Both the position numbers and the translations under genes were made by a program. DNA of 64,000 nucleotides, from contig JADGKB010000035.1 in assembly GCA_027604185.1 (NCBI GenBank), positions 54,847-118,846 on the forward strand. The letters are read 5' to 3'. This document shows, piece by piece, positions 42,282 through 53,973 of the stretch. The stretch is from Boothiomyces macroporosus. Taxonomy: Eukaryota > Chytridiomycota > Chytridiomycetes > Rhizophydiales > Terramycetaceae. Within the stretch, counting starts at the first letter, position 1. Each line of letters starts with the position of its first letter. The notes under the pieces were generated by a model. It was not told the DNA's origin and did not search any database. It saw only the letters and a program-made list of their open reading frames with translations.

Positions 42282-43820
42282 TCAAATTTCATCACCTATT
42301 AGACTAATATGCTTGGTTTCTTCACCAATACGGCGAATAACCAAAAAAGGGTTAACCCTATCATAAAATATTAGCCATTCATTTTGAAAACATGGAACCT
42401 TTAATCTTTTTGCACCCTTGAGGTTCTCTTTGTAAACAAAGTTAAGGATGGCATATTCCTCCATAGGAATATTTTTGTATTTTCCACCCGGCTTGAATCT
42501 GTCAGAGTGTTCTTGCAATTTATCACTTTCGCGGACCAATTCTACTCCCCATTTTAAATCAGTGTCAATATAGAAATCCAAAAATCCATTTGCACCAAAT
42601 ATATGACCAACATCAGGAGAGCAATACCCATAACTACCTCCTAGGAGTCCAATCGCGCATCTGTAAAATTCAGTCTGAAATTGGCGTTCATATAACATAT
42701 TATTTCCACTGGCACTTTTTGAATACTTCAAAATGCTTGGTTTGATTTTTGACAATGTCTTTTCCAAAAACATTTCAAAGGTAGAAATAGTTTCTCCTCC
42801 AGAAGATGAAAATAGCCTGTTAATTTGAATAGAACGAATTATCCTTGATGGGAAACCTATCATTCCATTCTTATCAGAATTCAATATGCCACATTTTATA
42901 AGTTGTTGAGTAGCTAACCATAAGTCTCGAGCAGGAGAAAGCGGAATCCGTCCAGAAATACTATTTAATACATTCATAAGTACTTTTTCTTGATCTTTAG
43001 ATAGACTAACTATATCTTGTTTAGGAACTGCACGAGTATGATCAATTTTGTTGTAGTATTTGCTGCTCAGAATGAATGCCGTTATCATTTTATCGTCATT
43101 TTGTTTCGTTGTGGAATGACTATAAAATTCTTCAGCAATATACTGGAGCGTACTTCTTACAAGCCCAATATGACCTTGAGTAATGTTGTATATGAATTTA
43201 CTGACAGTTCCACTTATATAACTGGTTTTTCCGTACTTTGTATTGTTGAATTTTGTAACCATTTCATTTAATTCCTCTTCTGAAAAGTATAGAAACTCGA
43301 GACTAAGAGCATTAGTAAAACTTATTGGAGTTCCTTGGTAGTCTTCACATTGGATATTATTTGAATTTGATTCACCATAAGCTGCCAATAATAGAATATG
43401 TACATTCTTTGGTCCTGTACCTGCATTCATATGATTCTTCAAGATATTCCAAAATTCACTATCAGAATACCTATACGTCATTTGAGTTTCATCAAGTATT
43501 ACTAATATGTTGCATTTATCCTCGAAAAGTTTTGTAAAAGGAGTTTGAAGCTGTTTTTCCAAATACTTGAGAACATCTTCTTCTTTTGAAAGGGTAAGAA
43601 AACTAATTGAATGAATAGAATCATAGCTTTTTGTATCTAGTGCATAATGCTTGAGTAGTGTTGCAAAACTTGTTTTCCCACTGTATGGAGGCGCTCGAAG
43701 CAAAACAACTTTTTCGTTGTCTAAGAGGGAGAAACATTCTTTACATTTCTCTTCACGAAATACTACTAGAGTATCATTTTGTATATCAATTCCTTCTACA
43801 GTTCTTGAAATGTCCGCCAT
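42282..43820 (-). CDS. Crinkler-like protein: P-loop NTPase fused to a REase-type nuclease domain
   Basis: Intronless, 512 residues. N-terminal NTPase: Walker A RAPPYSGKTSF (residues 42-52, first Gly replaced by Ala), Walker B NILVILDE (about 104-111), sensor-like VHILLLAAYG. The middle is helical with winged-helix character. The C-terminal third (about 376-475) has FQTEFYRCAIGLL, GFLDFYIDTDLKWGVELVRE and EHSDRFKPGGKY, which match the restriction-endonuclease-like domain of Crinkler (CR/CRN) proteins described from oomycetes, chytrids and Rhizophagus. Putative metal/catalytic residues are D415 and E427; the Lys of a classical (D/E)xK is not evident. No Crinkler N-terminal ubiquitin-like header or signal peptide is present. 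Confidence 0.75.
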   Translation of the reverse strand: MADISRTVEGIDIQNDTLVVFREEKCKECFSLLDNEKVVLLRAPPYSGKTSFATLLKHYALDTKSYDSIHSISFLTLSKEEDVLKYLEKQLQTPFTKLFEDKCNILVILDETQMTYRYSDSEFWNILKNHMNAGTGPKNVHILLLAAYGESNSNNIQCEDYQGTPISFTNALSLEFLYFSEEELNEMVTKFNNTKYGKTSYISGTVSKFIYNITQGHIGLVRSTLQYIAEEFYSHSTTKQNDDKMITAFILSSKYYNKIDHTRAVPKQDIVSLSKDQEKVLMNVLNSISGRIPLSPARDLWLATQQLIKCGILNSDKNGMIGFPSRIIRSIQINRLFSSSGGETISTFEMFLEKTLSKIKPSILKYSKSASGNNMLYERQFQTEFYRCAIGLLGGSYGYCSPDVGHIFGANGFLDFYIDTDLKWGVELVRESDKLQEHSDRFKPGGKYKNIPMEEYAILNFVYKENLKGAKRLKVPCFQNEWLIFYDRVNPFLVIRRIGEETKHISLIGDEI

Positions 43821-44035
43821 TTTTTGTTATGAAAGAAAAAAAGATTGTTCAACTCAGACAAAATTGATTGTGTCACCTGGATTCTTAATTGACTGATATT
43901 CACGTGAAACTAAAACTCTTTATCAAGACAACTCTCGAATCCTGTTCCATTTGATTTTATTTAATGATTCGCATTCAGACGAGCCTTAGTATGAAAAAGG
44001 AATGAATCGCGATGTATTTTTTTCGAGATCTAAAA

Positions 44036-45365
44036 ATGTTTGGTCAACCAGCAGCAAATACTTTTGGAGCTAATACACAAGGAAATTCTTTATTTGGACA
44101 ATCGAATACCAATACCACAGGCGCATTTGGAGGAACAACGCAGACAGGAGGGTTTGGCCAACCAACAACTGGAACTACTTTTGGACAGCCTGCAACTGGA
44201 ACTACTTTTGGACAGCCTGCAACTGGAACTACCTTTGGACAGCCTGCAACTGGAACTACTTTTGGACAGCCGGCAAATAATACCTTTGGCCAACCCACTT
44301 CAAACACATTTGGAAACCAGACTACTACCGGATTTGGAGCAAGCACATTTGGTCAGAATAAACCAACTCTGACACTAAACACGGGTGTCAATCAACCAAA
44401 ACCAACAACATCACTATTTGGAAATACTCAAACCAATACTGGATTTGGACAAAACAAGACTGGTTTTGGTCAGTCTAACATCTTTGGAGGCCAACCAGCT
44501 CAGCAAACCAATATGTTTGGTCAAAGCACCTTTGGGCAACAGCAGAATCAATTCCAAAGCCAAACTTTTCAAAATAACAGTACTAATTTCTAATCTAGAT
44601 CAACAAGCCCAGGCGTTAGATCAAGTTAAAGCTGCTGCGAGTGCTTTTGATCCTTCAAGTCCTGCCTGTGTGTTTAAAGTACTTTTAGTTAATGTAGCAT
44701 TACTTTTACAACATGGTGCATCAAAGCGAAGTTGGCTTGTATCAACCAAGTCCTAACGAGGACAGGTCACTATATGAACAGGCTCAACAACAAAACCCAG
44801 ATCCCACATGGTAAGTTGGTTTAATAGTAGTATGGTTCCTGTGCTAGCAGTTGGGTTTGACGGACTCAAAAAAAGAAGTGAGATCCAAAATGAGCAATTG
44901 GCAACGCACAAAGAGAAACTAGCAGAAATACAAGAAAAAATAGTCAAGCTCGAACAAACAAGAACAATCTCAACTATAATCAAGATTGAAGAATACAAGC
45001 GAAAACACCGCCAATTGGTGCACAAAGTTTTCCAATTGCTCAAATCTGTTCAATTGTTGAGAAACAAAGGGTATATCCTTAGACCTGAGGAAGAAGCGCT
45101 AATCACTCGCCTCATCAGCATGGATAGAGATTTGGCTAAACCAAGTGTATTTAGAGGCAGAATCAATGAAATATGGGCTCAAGTTCAACAATTCAAAGAC
45201 GTTGAACCTGTATCTGTTTCAATAGATCCGCAGTCAATAAAGCCTCTCTATTCCGCGTTGGAAGGTATGGGCAAAGGCTTAATGGAACTTACCAACGTAT
45301 GCAGAGAAGATGATTCTACGTTGTCGCAGATCGAGAGGGCATACATGGAAGCCTCTCTGAAATAA
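44036..45365 (+). CDS. NUP57: FG-nucleoporin Nup54/Nup57
   Basis: 423 residues after introns 44580-44598, 44679-44697 and 44811-44830 (19, 19, 20 nt). Residues 1-180 are FG/GLFG-type repeats including four near-identical TGTTFGQPA units. The coiled-coil half starts ALDQVKAAASAFDPSSPACVFK, continues HYFYNMV (the Nup54 C-F-Y-Y block rebuilt by splicing), VPVLAVGFDGLKKR, and ends in the alpha-helical Nup54 domain. It forms the central channel complex with Nsp1 and Nup49/58. I use ATG 44036 (MFGQPAAN) rather than 44012. The stop TAA is inside AATAAA, only 24 bp from the next start. Confidence 0.92.
44168..44275 (+). repeat. 27-bp tandem repeat coding FG repeats in Nup54
   Basis: Four head-to-tail 27-bp units starting at 44168, 44195, 44222 and 44249, each coding for nine residues ending in FGQPA. 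Near identity at the DNA level shows recent expansion. Confidence 0.85.
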
Positions 45366-45389
45366 AATATTTTCAAAAAAATTTAAATC

Positions 45390-47100
45390 ATGGGAGATCG
45401 AATACATTTTGGTTCACTAGAAAATACCGCCAGGAACGAAGGAACGGGAGCCAAATTATTAGACAAATATGTACATGCAATTAATCTAGAATTCTGAAAG
45501 CGAAGGAGTGAGCCTAGAAGACCTGGTGGATATGTCTCAACCAGCAAAAATAGTGGATCAAGCAATTCTCCACCAACTAGAGCATAAAAATGTTGCGCGA
45601 ACTGTAGATGTACCAACCAATGATAACAAAGTACGCAATCGGCTGAGAGAACTGGAAGAACCAATGACATTATTTGGCGAAGGGGTAAAAAATAGTAATA
45701 CTAGAGTAAAGAAAGAAGAGAGAGATTAAAAAACATTCTTGCGGATAAATTGCTAAAGGGAGAATCAATTGAATTTGATGATTCATCAGATGAAGATGTT
45801 GGACAATCAGAAGAATATTTTACATATGGAGAGGAGGAACTAAGAAATGCAAGATTGGATATCCTTGATTTTTCAATTAAACATGCCAAAGAAAGACTTG
45901 AACAGCACAAAAAGGAATTGGAAATACCGTTTGTGGAAAGGAAGCAACTGCGACACGAATTCTATACCGGACTACAAGATTTTCAGACAAAGAGTTTGCA
46001 GTTTGGAGATGATAGACCGATTGGCTATTGCCAGTTTTCCCCAAACTCCAAGCTGCTAGCCACAACATCTTGGGCAGGAAATATAAAACTTTGGTCTGTG
46101 CCAGAGTCAGAAGAAGTTTATGTTCTAAAAGGTCACAAAGATAGAGTCAGCAGTCTGGATTTTCACCCGAATGCTACCATATCTCAATCGCCTGGTTCGG
46201 TTAATATTGCTTCTGGAGGTGTAGATGGAGAAGTGCAGTTATGGGCATTAAATAAAGAAGAACCTATTGGAAAACTGGATGGCCACGATATGAGAGTAGC
46301 TAGAGTTGCTTTTCATCCTTCCGGAAGATATATTGGTACAGCATGGTATCTTTATACATAACATAGCTTTGACACTACCTGGAGATTGTGGGATGCGGAA
46401 ACCCGAAAGACGCTGTTATTGCAAGAAGGGCATTCAAGAGAGGTGTTTGCTATAGGATTTCAGAATGATGGTGCACTTGTAGCGACTGGGTAAATGCAAA
46501 CTAATTTAGTGGCTACGATGCAATTGGAAGAGTTTGGGATCTGCGAACTGGACGGTCAATTATGGTGCTTAAATCCCACATAAAGCCAATCTTGGCTTTG
46601 AACTGGTCTCCAAATGGGTATCAACTAGCGACAGGCGGGATGGAGTAAGTTTTGTTGACATTAGCAATTCCATTAAAGTTTGGGACGTTAGACAAGCAGC
46701 CTGTATATATACCATTCCTGCCCATAAAAATGTAGTCACTCAAGTTAAATATTGGTCTGCATCAGAATATTACGAATCGAAAAAGTTTGACGATTGGACA
46801 TTAGCAAACATGGAAATGGAGATTGATGAACATCATGATATTGACGATACTCAAATACAAAAAAGAAATCTTTTGAATGGGAGTTTCCTTGTCAGTAGTT
46901 CTTATGATGGATCATGTAGATTGTGGACAGATGGTGACTACAAACCACTCAAGTCTCTTTCTGGTCTAGAAGGCAAAGTTATGTCTGCTGACGTGAGCCC
47001 CGATTGTCAGTATATTGCTACAAGTTTGTATGATCGAACGTTCAAATTATATTCCCGGCAGTCGTTTACAATTACGGAAGATAAACCCGATAAACAGTAG
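45390..47100 (+). CDS. PRP4: U4/U6 snRNP protein Prp4 (WD40)
   Basis: 536 residues after five introns: 45471-45489, 45685-45704, 46346-46366, 46490-46509 and 46645-46664 (19, 20, 21, 20, 20 nt). The N-terminal Prp4 motif [18 protein letters not shown] joined to [12 protein letters not shown] is diagnostic. Seven WD repeats follow, e.g. [16 protein letters not shown], and FDTTWRLWD restored by splicing. Prp4 (PRPF4) holds the U4/U6 di-snRNP. It starts 24 bp after the Nup54 stop on the same strand. An AATAAA at about 47118 abuts the convergent gene's stop. Confidence 0.95.
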
Positions 47101-47127
47101 TTTTATTAACATAATAACAATAAAAAA

Positions 47128-47879
47128 TCAATTGAAATTGTTCCAAGTGAAGCTTGGGTCCACCTCTGTGAAAGATGGCTCGACTTTCTTGCCTAGTAGC
47201 GGAAACCCTTGGATAAAGTTTGATTGATCAAAAGGTACGTCCATGCTGCTATTTGGTGATTGCATATCGTTAGAGCTGGATAGCAACACTGGTTGACCCT
47301 CGTTTCGAGCATCTTCCTCCACGGAAACTACAGCAGACCTTTGATTAATCCCAATTACCAGCTGTTTATACCAGGAATCAAGCCAATCGGATAAAACGTA
47401 GCGCAGAATTGCGGAACATTAGGTCCCAAGTAAAACAATACGAATGATTGGTGTACATTAGGTGTAAGATTCTTGTACTCTGTGCCTGCAGTGCTGTTTC
47501 TTCTAAGCGCCACTTGTCGCACAGGTTGACGGAGTATGCAATGAGGATGCTGCATAATAGGAGTGAACCAATCTTGTCCAAATTCAGCTCTGACTAGAAA
47601 CATCCCTTGTTGAAACTCGTGTCTGTCGTAGCGATTAAATATCAGGTAAAGCAAGTGCTCGAGGCTATTGGTAAACAAAGGGATAGATCCACACATACGG
47701 CGCATACCTCCAACTTTATCTTTGGTTGAACTTGGCTCTATTTTTGTGAGATCAGCCCAGATGTTGCCCATCCACAAATCTGTTTCGGAGTTGACAAAAT
47801 GTTCTGGCTTGTGTAACACAAGATCAAATCTATTATCAGTGACAGTTTTGGCTAGATCGTAGACTAGGGATAGATCCAT
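47128..47879 (-). CDS. Hypothetical protein, Trp/Phe-rich globular domain
   Basis: 243 residues after a 20-nt intron at 47339-47358. A folded N-terminal region (about 1-175) has DLWMGNIWADLTKIEP, MFLVRAEFGQDWFTPIMQHP and FVLFYLGPNVPQFCATFYP. The C-terminal 65 residues are Ser/Asn/Asp-rich and end in PSFTWNNFN. Not recognised. The acidic, aromatic tail resembles a transcription activation region, but that is inference. It converges on PRP4 (27 bp between stops). Confidence 0.7.
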
Positions 47880-48805
47880 AATTTCTTTTAGATAAAATAA
47901 TTGTGTTCAGAAAGAGTAAATAAGTGGCTTTTGACTACCATATTTTTGTCCTAACATGTCAGTGCATCACGCGAATTGCTGGGATTGTCGAGCTTGGAAT
48001 GCTAAAAGCAGTTGATGTCTGTCTATCCCAAGCCAAGCGTTCTATATATTTAGTATTCCGGTTTCCGGATGACCCTGATTATTATGCTATACAATTTATT
48101 TCCCTTTTCCTTATTTTAATTTATGACACGTTGACCTGATCAAAGATGCAAGACCATTTCTAAAGAATTTTAGCTTTATGTCATCCGCAAATGTAGATAT
48201 CATCTAAATTTAGAGGGACAATGTTGAGGATATAATGTTTTGTCATTTCCATAGCACCAGGGTTATATAAAATATTCCCGCCTTTGGTAAGAAGTCTGTG
48301 GTTTGGCAGACAGATACAAAGAAAGAGACAGTGGCAATAAGGGATTTGGAGAAAGGAACTAACCTAGAATGGATTACATTTGATTTCACAATATGATAGG
48401 TAATGCATTCCTACGCCAGCAATCAACATAATCTAAATGCCTATATAAACTAACCGCATAATTGGCAGCAACCGGGCAGAGTCTCGGCCCTATCAACTAA
48501 AGTGCGAATTCATGCAAATAGGAATTAGTCTAGGTATCCATAACCCATTCTTTAAAATAAAGGAAATGGATATTGTAAGACTACATCATTGATAGCAAGT
48601 AAAGCTGTGCAGATGAAACTCAATATTTGTACCAGCATCGAGTAGGATGATGTTCTCGTACGCTGGTTTCATCACCTCTGTCTGTATCCGATTGACATTT
48701 ACCAATCCCACTATAGAGGATTAAAAGTAGCCCAATTTGTTTTTCTTTGATTAAATTCGCTTTGTTCCCCTTGGCTGTGATTTTTCCCACGCCTATAAAT
48801 CTCAA
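47880..48805. promoter_or_regulatory. Largest intergenic region, divergent promoters of the 47128 gene and SLA1
   Basis: 926 bp, by far the longest gap in the window. It holds a TATA-like TTATATAAAATA at 48263-48274, a stable-looking hairpin at 48631-48667 and no exon I can support. A 61-codon minus-strand frame at 48620-48805 and a 71-codon plus frame at 47924-48139 lack protein character. An uncharacterised noncoding RNA is possible. Confidence 0.4.
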
Positions 48806-51800
48806 ATGAAATGCAAAATTGTAGCCAAAGTGCTATACGACTATGAAGCACAAACGGATGAAGAATTGACGATAAAAGAAGGAGGAATTCTATTGATCAC
48901 TGATGATACTGACCAGGATTGGTGGACTGCCTATGAGCGTCCTCTAGATACTTTCCAAGAAGGCCGAACCGGTCTCGTTCCTTTAACTTATGTAGAAGAA
49001 GTAAAATGCATTTGATGATAGGCAACTCCAATTTGTATAGTGAATGCCATATACGACTATGATGCACAAACTGATGAGGAAATTACCATCAGAGAAGGAG
49101 ATTTAATTAGAATTTACGAAAAGGTTGATGCGGATTGGTGGTTTGGAAAGCATGACCATGATGTCGGTCTCGTACCGTCGACATATGTGGAAGAAGTATC
49201 AAATAATTAATATAGCAACATGATAGTGGACCTGCACCGATACCACCACCAGCGGTAGACCAAGCAGATGCTGAAGCACAAAAGAACCAGCTGCTCAATG
49301 CATTAGGTGGGTTAGGCTTTAAAAAGACGGAAACAAAGGAACAACCATCTGGAATTATTTATGGACCAGATGATATTCCATACTATGCTTTTGTTGATAT
49401 TGACAAGAAAAAGAAAAAGAACAGCGTGAAAGGATTGCTTGGGGTTTCCGCCAAAGAAAAGAAGATTTACTTTTTATACGATGTACGCTAACCTAACGAT
49501 AGACAAAGGAAATCATTTACACTATACCAATCAAAAGCGTCAAAAAATATTCAGAAAAGAAAACAAAGTTGACCATTCAATTGGAAAGTGATACCAAGGA
49601 ATATGAAGCGCAACACAAATCTGAAGTATTGCTGATCATTTCCCAGATCGAAATGGCAATGTCTGCACCAGATAAACAACCTTCTCCTGTAGCCCCTATG
49701 CCCTCTTTACCAACCCCAACGCCCACCCCTCCAGCAGTTGCTAATCCTGCAAGCTCAATTGCAAAAGTGGCCATTGCACTGTACGACTACGAACCAGTAG
49801 AAAGCGGTGAACTGGCAATTGTTGAAAATGATATGCTTATTGTTTTAGATAATTCCGATCCAGACTGGTGGCTGGTGAAGCATTTGAAAAAGCATGGTGA
49901 AGGCTTGGTACCAAAGACTTATGTTGAGGTAATTTGTAATTAATATAGTTACAAACTCCTGGAGTAGCTCGCAAACCACAAGAAGATGCTAAAGAAAAAG
50001 AAAGACAGGAGTTGGAGCGCAAAAGACAAGAGGAACTTCGACGCGAAGAAATGGAGAGGGAAGAAGAACGTCAACGAGAGGAAAGAAGGAGAGCTGAGGA
50101 GCAGCGCAAGCAAGAAGAAAAAAGGAGAGAGGAAGAAAGGCAAAGAGAAGAAGAAAGAAGGAAAGAGGAGGAGCGAAAAGCTGCTATTCCACAGGTTCCA
50201 ACCAGACCTAAATTGGATACGCCTTCTTTACCAACCAGGCCTACTGAAGTTCCAACACTACCAACCAGACCGAAAGTTGAGGCAGTTGCTGTGCCAACCT
50301 TGCCTACTAGACCAGTTGCTAATGTGCCAACCATTCCTAAACGGCCAGAAATTCCAGAATCCAGACCTACTGTTCCAGTTTCTAGACCTAAAGTTGAAAG
50401 TGCTCCAGAAAAGAAAGATTTCCCAGATCCCGCTAAAATTAGAGATTGGACAGATAAAACAGGGAAATTCACAGTTAAGGCTGCATATCACGGAATTTCA
50501 GATAACAAAGTTCAGTTGCACAAGGAAAATGGTGTCATAATTGGTGTACCTTTTGAAAAATTGGACGACACTTCCCTCGATTATTTAAGATCTATTCCTG
50601 GAAATGAAAAGTACGATTTTGGCTCTAAACTGAATGCTCCATTACCCCCACAACAGAAAAAGGCTTCCAGTACCAACCTTCTTTCTCCTGTCGATAATTC
50701 TGCTCACACATTCAATGGATTCGATTGGAAAGACTGGCTGGTAAAAGCTGGTGTAGCATCTAGCGATGCTTCTACTTATGCACAAAAGTTTGTTGATCAA
50801 AGAATGGACTCTTCTATTCTATCCGACATTGATAGGGATGCCTTAAGAGCAATGGGAATCACCGAAGGAGATATTATTAGGATCCGAAAGGCTGCAAACC
50901 TCCCTCAAATATCTGCACAAGTACGTGCAAAGACTGCTCAGAATGAAGCTGAGGCTCAGGCCCGTAACTTGCAGATACTAAATGCAAGAGGACAATCCGC
51001 TAAGCAAATCGCAGACGACGAAGCCCTTGCGAGAGAGTTACAGAATCAGGAATATGCCAGTCATGGAAGGCCCTCTAATGTCAACAAAGTTAACCCTGCA
51101 ACGTTGTTTGAAGCTGGTAATTTGCTCAAAGCTGGAAATAAATCCCCTACAAATGCTCGTGCCGCCACAAACACAACGTCAAACTTTAACAAACCTCCAT
51201 CTACTCAGCATGTTTCCAATGCTTCATCCTTGGGGCTTTCATCCAATGTCAGTTCTTCAGCGAATAATGATCCATGGGGAGCGTTTTCTGGACCTGCTAA
51301 CCCAAGTCCCCAGACAAATACCAGCAGTGCGCATGATCCTTTCCTGAAAGCCAAACAGCAGCAGGAGGAAACTCAAAAAACTTTGGAAACTGCTCGTTTA
51401 GCTATTCAAAAGGCAAATGAACAAGCCAAACAAGCTGCAGCATTGGAGGAGCAGAACCGTTTGGCAAAACAAAGCGAACTAGCCCTTCAGAAAGCTCAAG
51501 AAACTGCAAAACAAGCAATGTTAATCCAACAGCAAGCTCACCAGAAACTAATGGCAGCCCAGCAAGGAGGTATTTCACAGCCTATTCTCCCTATGCAAAC
51601 TATTCCAATGCAGCCTCTACAACCTATGCCAATGCAAACAATCAACCCAGCGCAATTTGCACCTCGTCCATTAGTAGCACCTCTTATTCCTACGCCATCG
51701 GCCAATCCTACACCAGGCTTTGTACCAACAGGAGCTCTTGCTGGAAATGCTTTCAACTCTATGAATCCTACTATGATGACTCCACAACAAACTGGAATCG

Positions 51801-52493
51801 CCACCAAAGTTACCTCAACAGGAGTTGTAAAGCCTAGTTGGAGCAATGCTAGTAAGATTGAAATAACCTTAGCGCCTAATCAACCGTTTGGAAATGTACA
51901 ACAGTCTAATGATCCTTATGCTGCCTTTAAAGATGCTAATCCCAACGCACCTTCCATTTTTTCATCTCCCAGCATGGCATCTTCAGGTTGAAACTTTTTA
52001 ACATTCAGGTGCACTTACACCAAATATGACTGGAAACAGTGGAAATTTTGCTCAAAACCAGTTAGGAAATACATTTAGCAATACTAGGTCATCTTTCCAT
52101 CAGCCAGGATTCCAAAATCAAATGCCTACCGGTCCAGCTATGCAGATGATGAATCAGCCAACTGGAATGATGAATCAGCCAACGGGAATGATGAACAGAC
52201 CAATGATGAGTCAACCATCTGGTATGGGAATGATGCCACAAGGAGGGATGATGAATCCTGGAATGGGCATGACCCAAGGAATGATGAACCCAAACATGGG
52301 CATGATGAATCAGGGCATGGGAATGAATCCAAACATGACTGGAATGAATCAAAATATGACCGGAATGCCAATGAACAACCAAATGAATCCACAGATGATG
52401 TCTGGTAGCTTCAACCAGTCATCCATGTTCCCTAACCAAAACTACCCAAATAACTTTAACCAATCCAATCAGGGCTATAATCAATACCGCTAA
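48806..52493 (+). CDS. SLA1: Sla1, endocytic actin-patch adaptor
   Basis: 1194 residues after introns 49001-49021, 49196-49215, 49483-49502, 49929-49948 and 51987-52008 (21, 20, 20, 20, 22 nt). Order: SH3-1 (VLYDYEAQTDEEL, DWWTAY), SH3-2 (AIYDYDAQTDEEI, DWWFG), a Sla1-specific PH-like block, SH3-3 (ALYDYEPVESGEL, DWWLV), Arg/Glu coiled region, SHD1 (RDWTDKTGKFTVKAAYHG), SHD2/SAM (FDWKDWLVKAGV to GITEGDIIRIRKA), then Gln/Ala helices and a Met/Asn/Gly/Gln-rich tail. Domain boundaries coincide with intron positions for the SH3s. Sla1 binds NPF-type cargo, clathrin and Las17. Its full architecture is fungal, so it is strong taxonomic evidence. Confidence 0.96.
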
Positions 52494-52553
52494 TGATTAA
52501 TACTTGTCGAATATATTGTTTTCATTATAAGTATCCAAGTAATATAAAATATA

Positions 52554-53731
52554 TTAATCCAATTCTGCAGGAATGGGCAGGAGTGTCTCTGCAGTATTGT
52601 ACAAATGATCTACGAAGCCAACAAAGTCGCTCATTTGTACCATTCTAATAGTCAAGCTCTGAAAATTAGCTAATCTTACCTTGACGTCAACTTTACCCAT
52701 TTCTTTATGGTTTAATCGCTTGATAGACTCTCTCACAGGTACCATTACAGCATTTCTGCATAATTCTTTCAAGTCGGCGTTAGAGTATCCATCAGTAATT
52801 GAAGCAAGATAATCAAAGTCAAACCCATCTTCTAGCCCTACTTTTTTCAAAATCAGTTCAAGGACCTTTCTTCTTTGGGCTTTATCTGGTAATTGAACAG
52901 AGAATCTTTTAGGCATTCTTCGAAGAATAGCTTTATCAAGATCGTTTGGTCTATTAGTAGCTCCAAGTATCATAATTTGAGTTGCTTCTCCGGTATTCAA
53001 ACCATCCCAGAGGGTCATGAACTCTGCTTTCATCATTGAAGTTGCTTCATGATCATTTGATTTTCGTTCACGCAAGAAGCAGTCGATTTCATCTAGAATA
53101 AGGAGTATATACCTATAAAGATAATTGTTGGCTGCAACTTTTTTGCTAGTGAAAACAATGCGTTCACTAATTTTTGAGATTCACCAAACCACTTGTCAGT
53201 CCTACGATTAGGATAATTTACATTGTGGAAACATGCAGGTTAATGAATGTAGCTCCAGACTCCTTTGCCAATGCCTTTGCTGTCATTGTTTTTCCACTAT
53301 GTAAACTATTGCTTACCATCCCTGTTGTTAGTTATAATTACTGGTGGCCCATATAGTAATACACCACGAGGTGCTCCTAGTAATCCCGATACTTGTTGAA
53401 ACAATTCCGGATACACTAATGGATAGATTACTGTCTCTCTTAGAGAGTCAATAATTGGTTCAAGACCTCCGATATCACCAAACGTAACAGTCAAGTCTTC
53501 CGGCCAAATAATTTCGCTAGCAATCATTTCTTCATGTTCCGTCAATTCCAAATCGCTCTTTCCCATTTTACTCATTATTTTTGAGCTCTTTATTTTTGCC
53601 AAGTCCTTCTTTTTCCTCTGTGGATCCATTGTATTGAGAATGTATTTAATTCCATAGTACAGACATACTTGAGTGCAGGCCAATAGGGCAATGTCAAATA
53701 TTAGTTTTTTCGATTGCGGAGTTAGTGACAT
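52554..53731 (-). CDS. MSP1: Msp1/ATAD1 AAA ATPase, outer mitochondrial membrane extractase
   Basis: 358 residues after five introns: 53322-53341, 53297-53316, 53202-53221, 53093-53112 (20 nt each) and 52659-52679 (21 nt). An N-terminal membrane anchor ([19 protein letters not shown]) precedes the [21 protein letters not shown] block, Walker [28 protein letters not shown], Walker B IIFIDEID, and [19 protein letters not shown]. Walker A exists only if a 5-nt exon between the first two introns is included. Msp1 pulls mislocalised tail-anchored proteins from the membrane. The last intron is 3n and stop-free; retention would add seven residues. Start chosen at 53731 (MSLTPQSKK). Confidence 0.95.
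53317..53321 (-). other. 5-nt microexon of MSP1
   Basis: GGATG on the minus strand, flanked by two 20-nt introns with GTA...AG ends and TAAC/TTAC branch-like sites. Joined to its neighbours it codes Gly plus two bases of Cys in GPPGCGKT. Skipping it or reading through destroys the Walker A motif and the frame. Confidence 0.9.
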
Positions 53732-53973
53732 GTTTTTTGGAAACAATTTCCCCCACTTAAGATGACCTAAGGAATGGCTATAAATTACTAGAGATCCTTG
53801 GACCGTATTATCATCCGTTCGATCACTGGAAAGTAGGAGTAAATAGTGCAGAATAAGTAGGAGGAGGAAATAGTGCACTTATAATATCTCGTTGTTTTAT
53901 TTTTACGCACAATCCAATCCAAGAGAATGTGCAGAGTGAACAAAGCGAATTTTTCTCACCTTTTAGTTTTCTC

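Noticed and set aside
42282..43820. STAND-type defence NTPase without nuclease
   Set aside because: The C-terminal GFLDFYI/ELVRE/EHSDRF set fits the Crinkler REase domain better than a sensor repeat region.
43017..43896. Several antisense frames across the NTPase-nuclease gene
   Set aside because: Shadows of the 512-residue coding frame on the other strand.
47880..48805. tRNA, snRNA or SRP RNA in the largest gaps
   Set aside because: I looked for T-loop consensus, U1/U2/U4/U5/U6 core sequences and Sm sites and found none; a tRNAscan or Infernal run would settle it.
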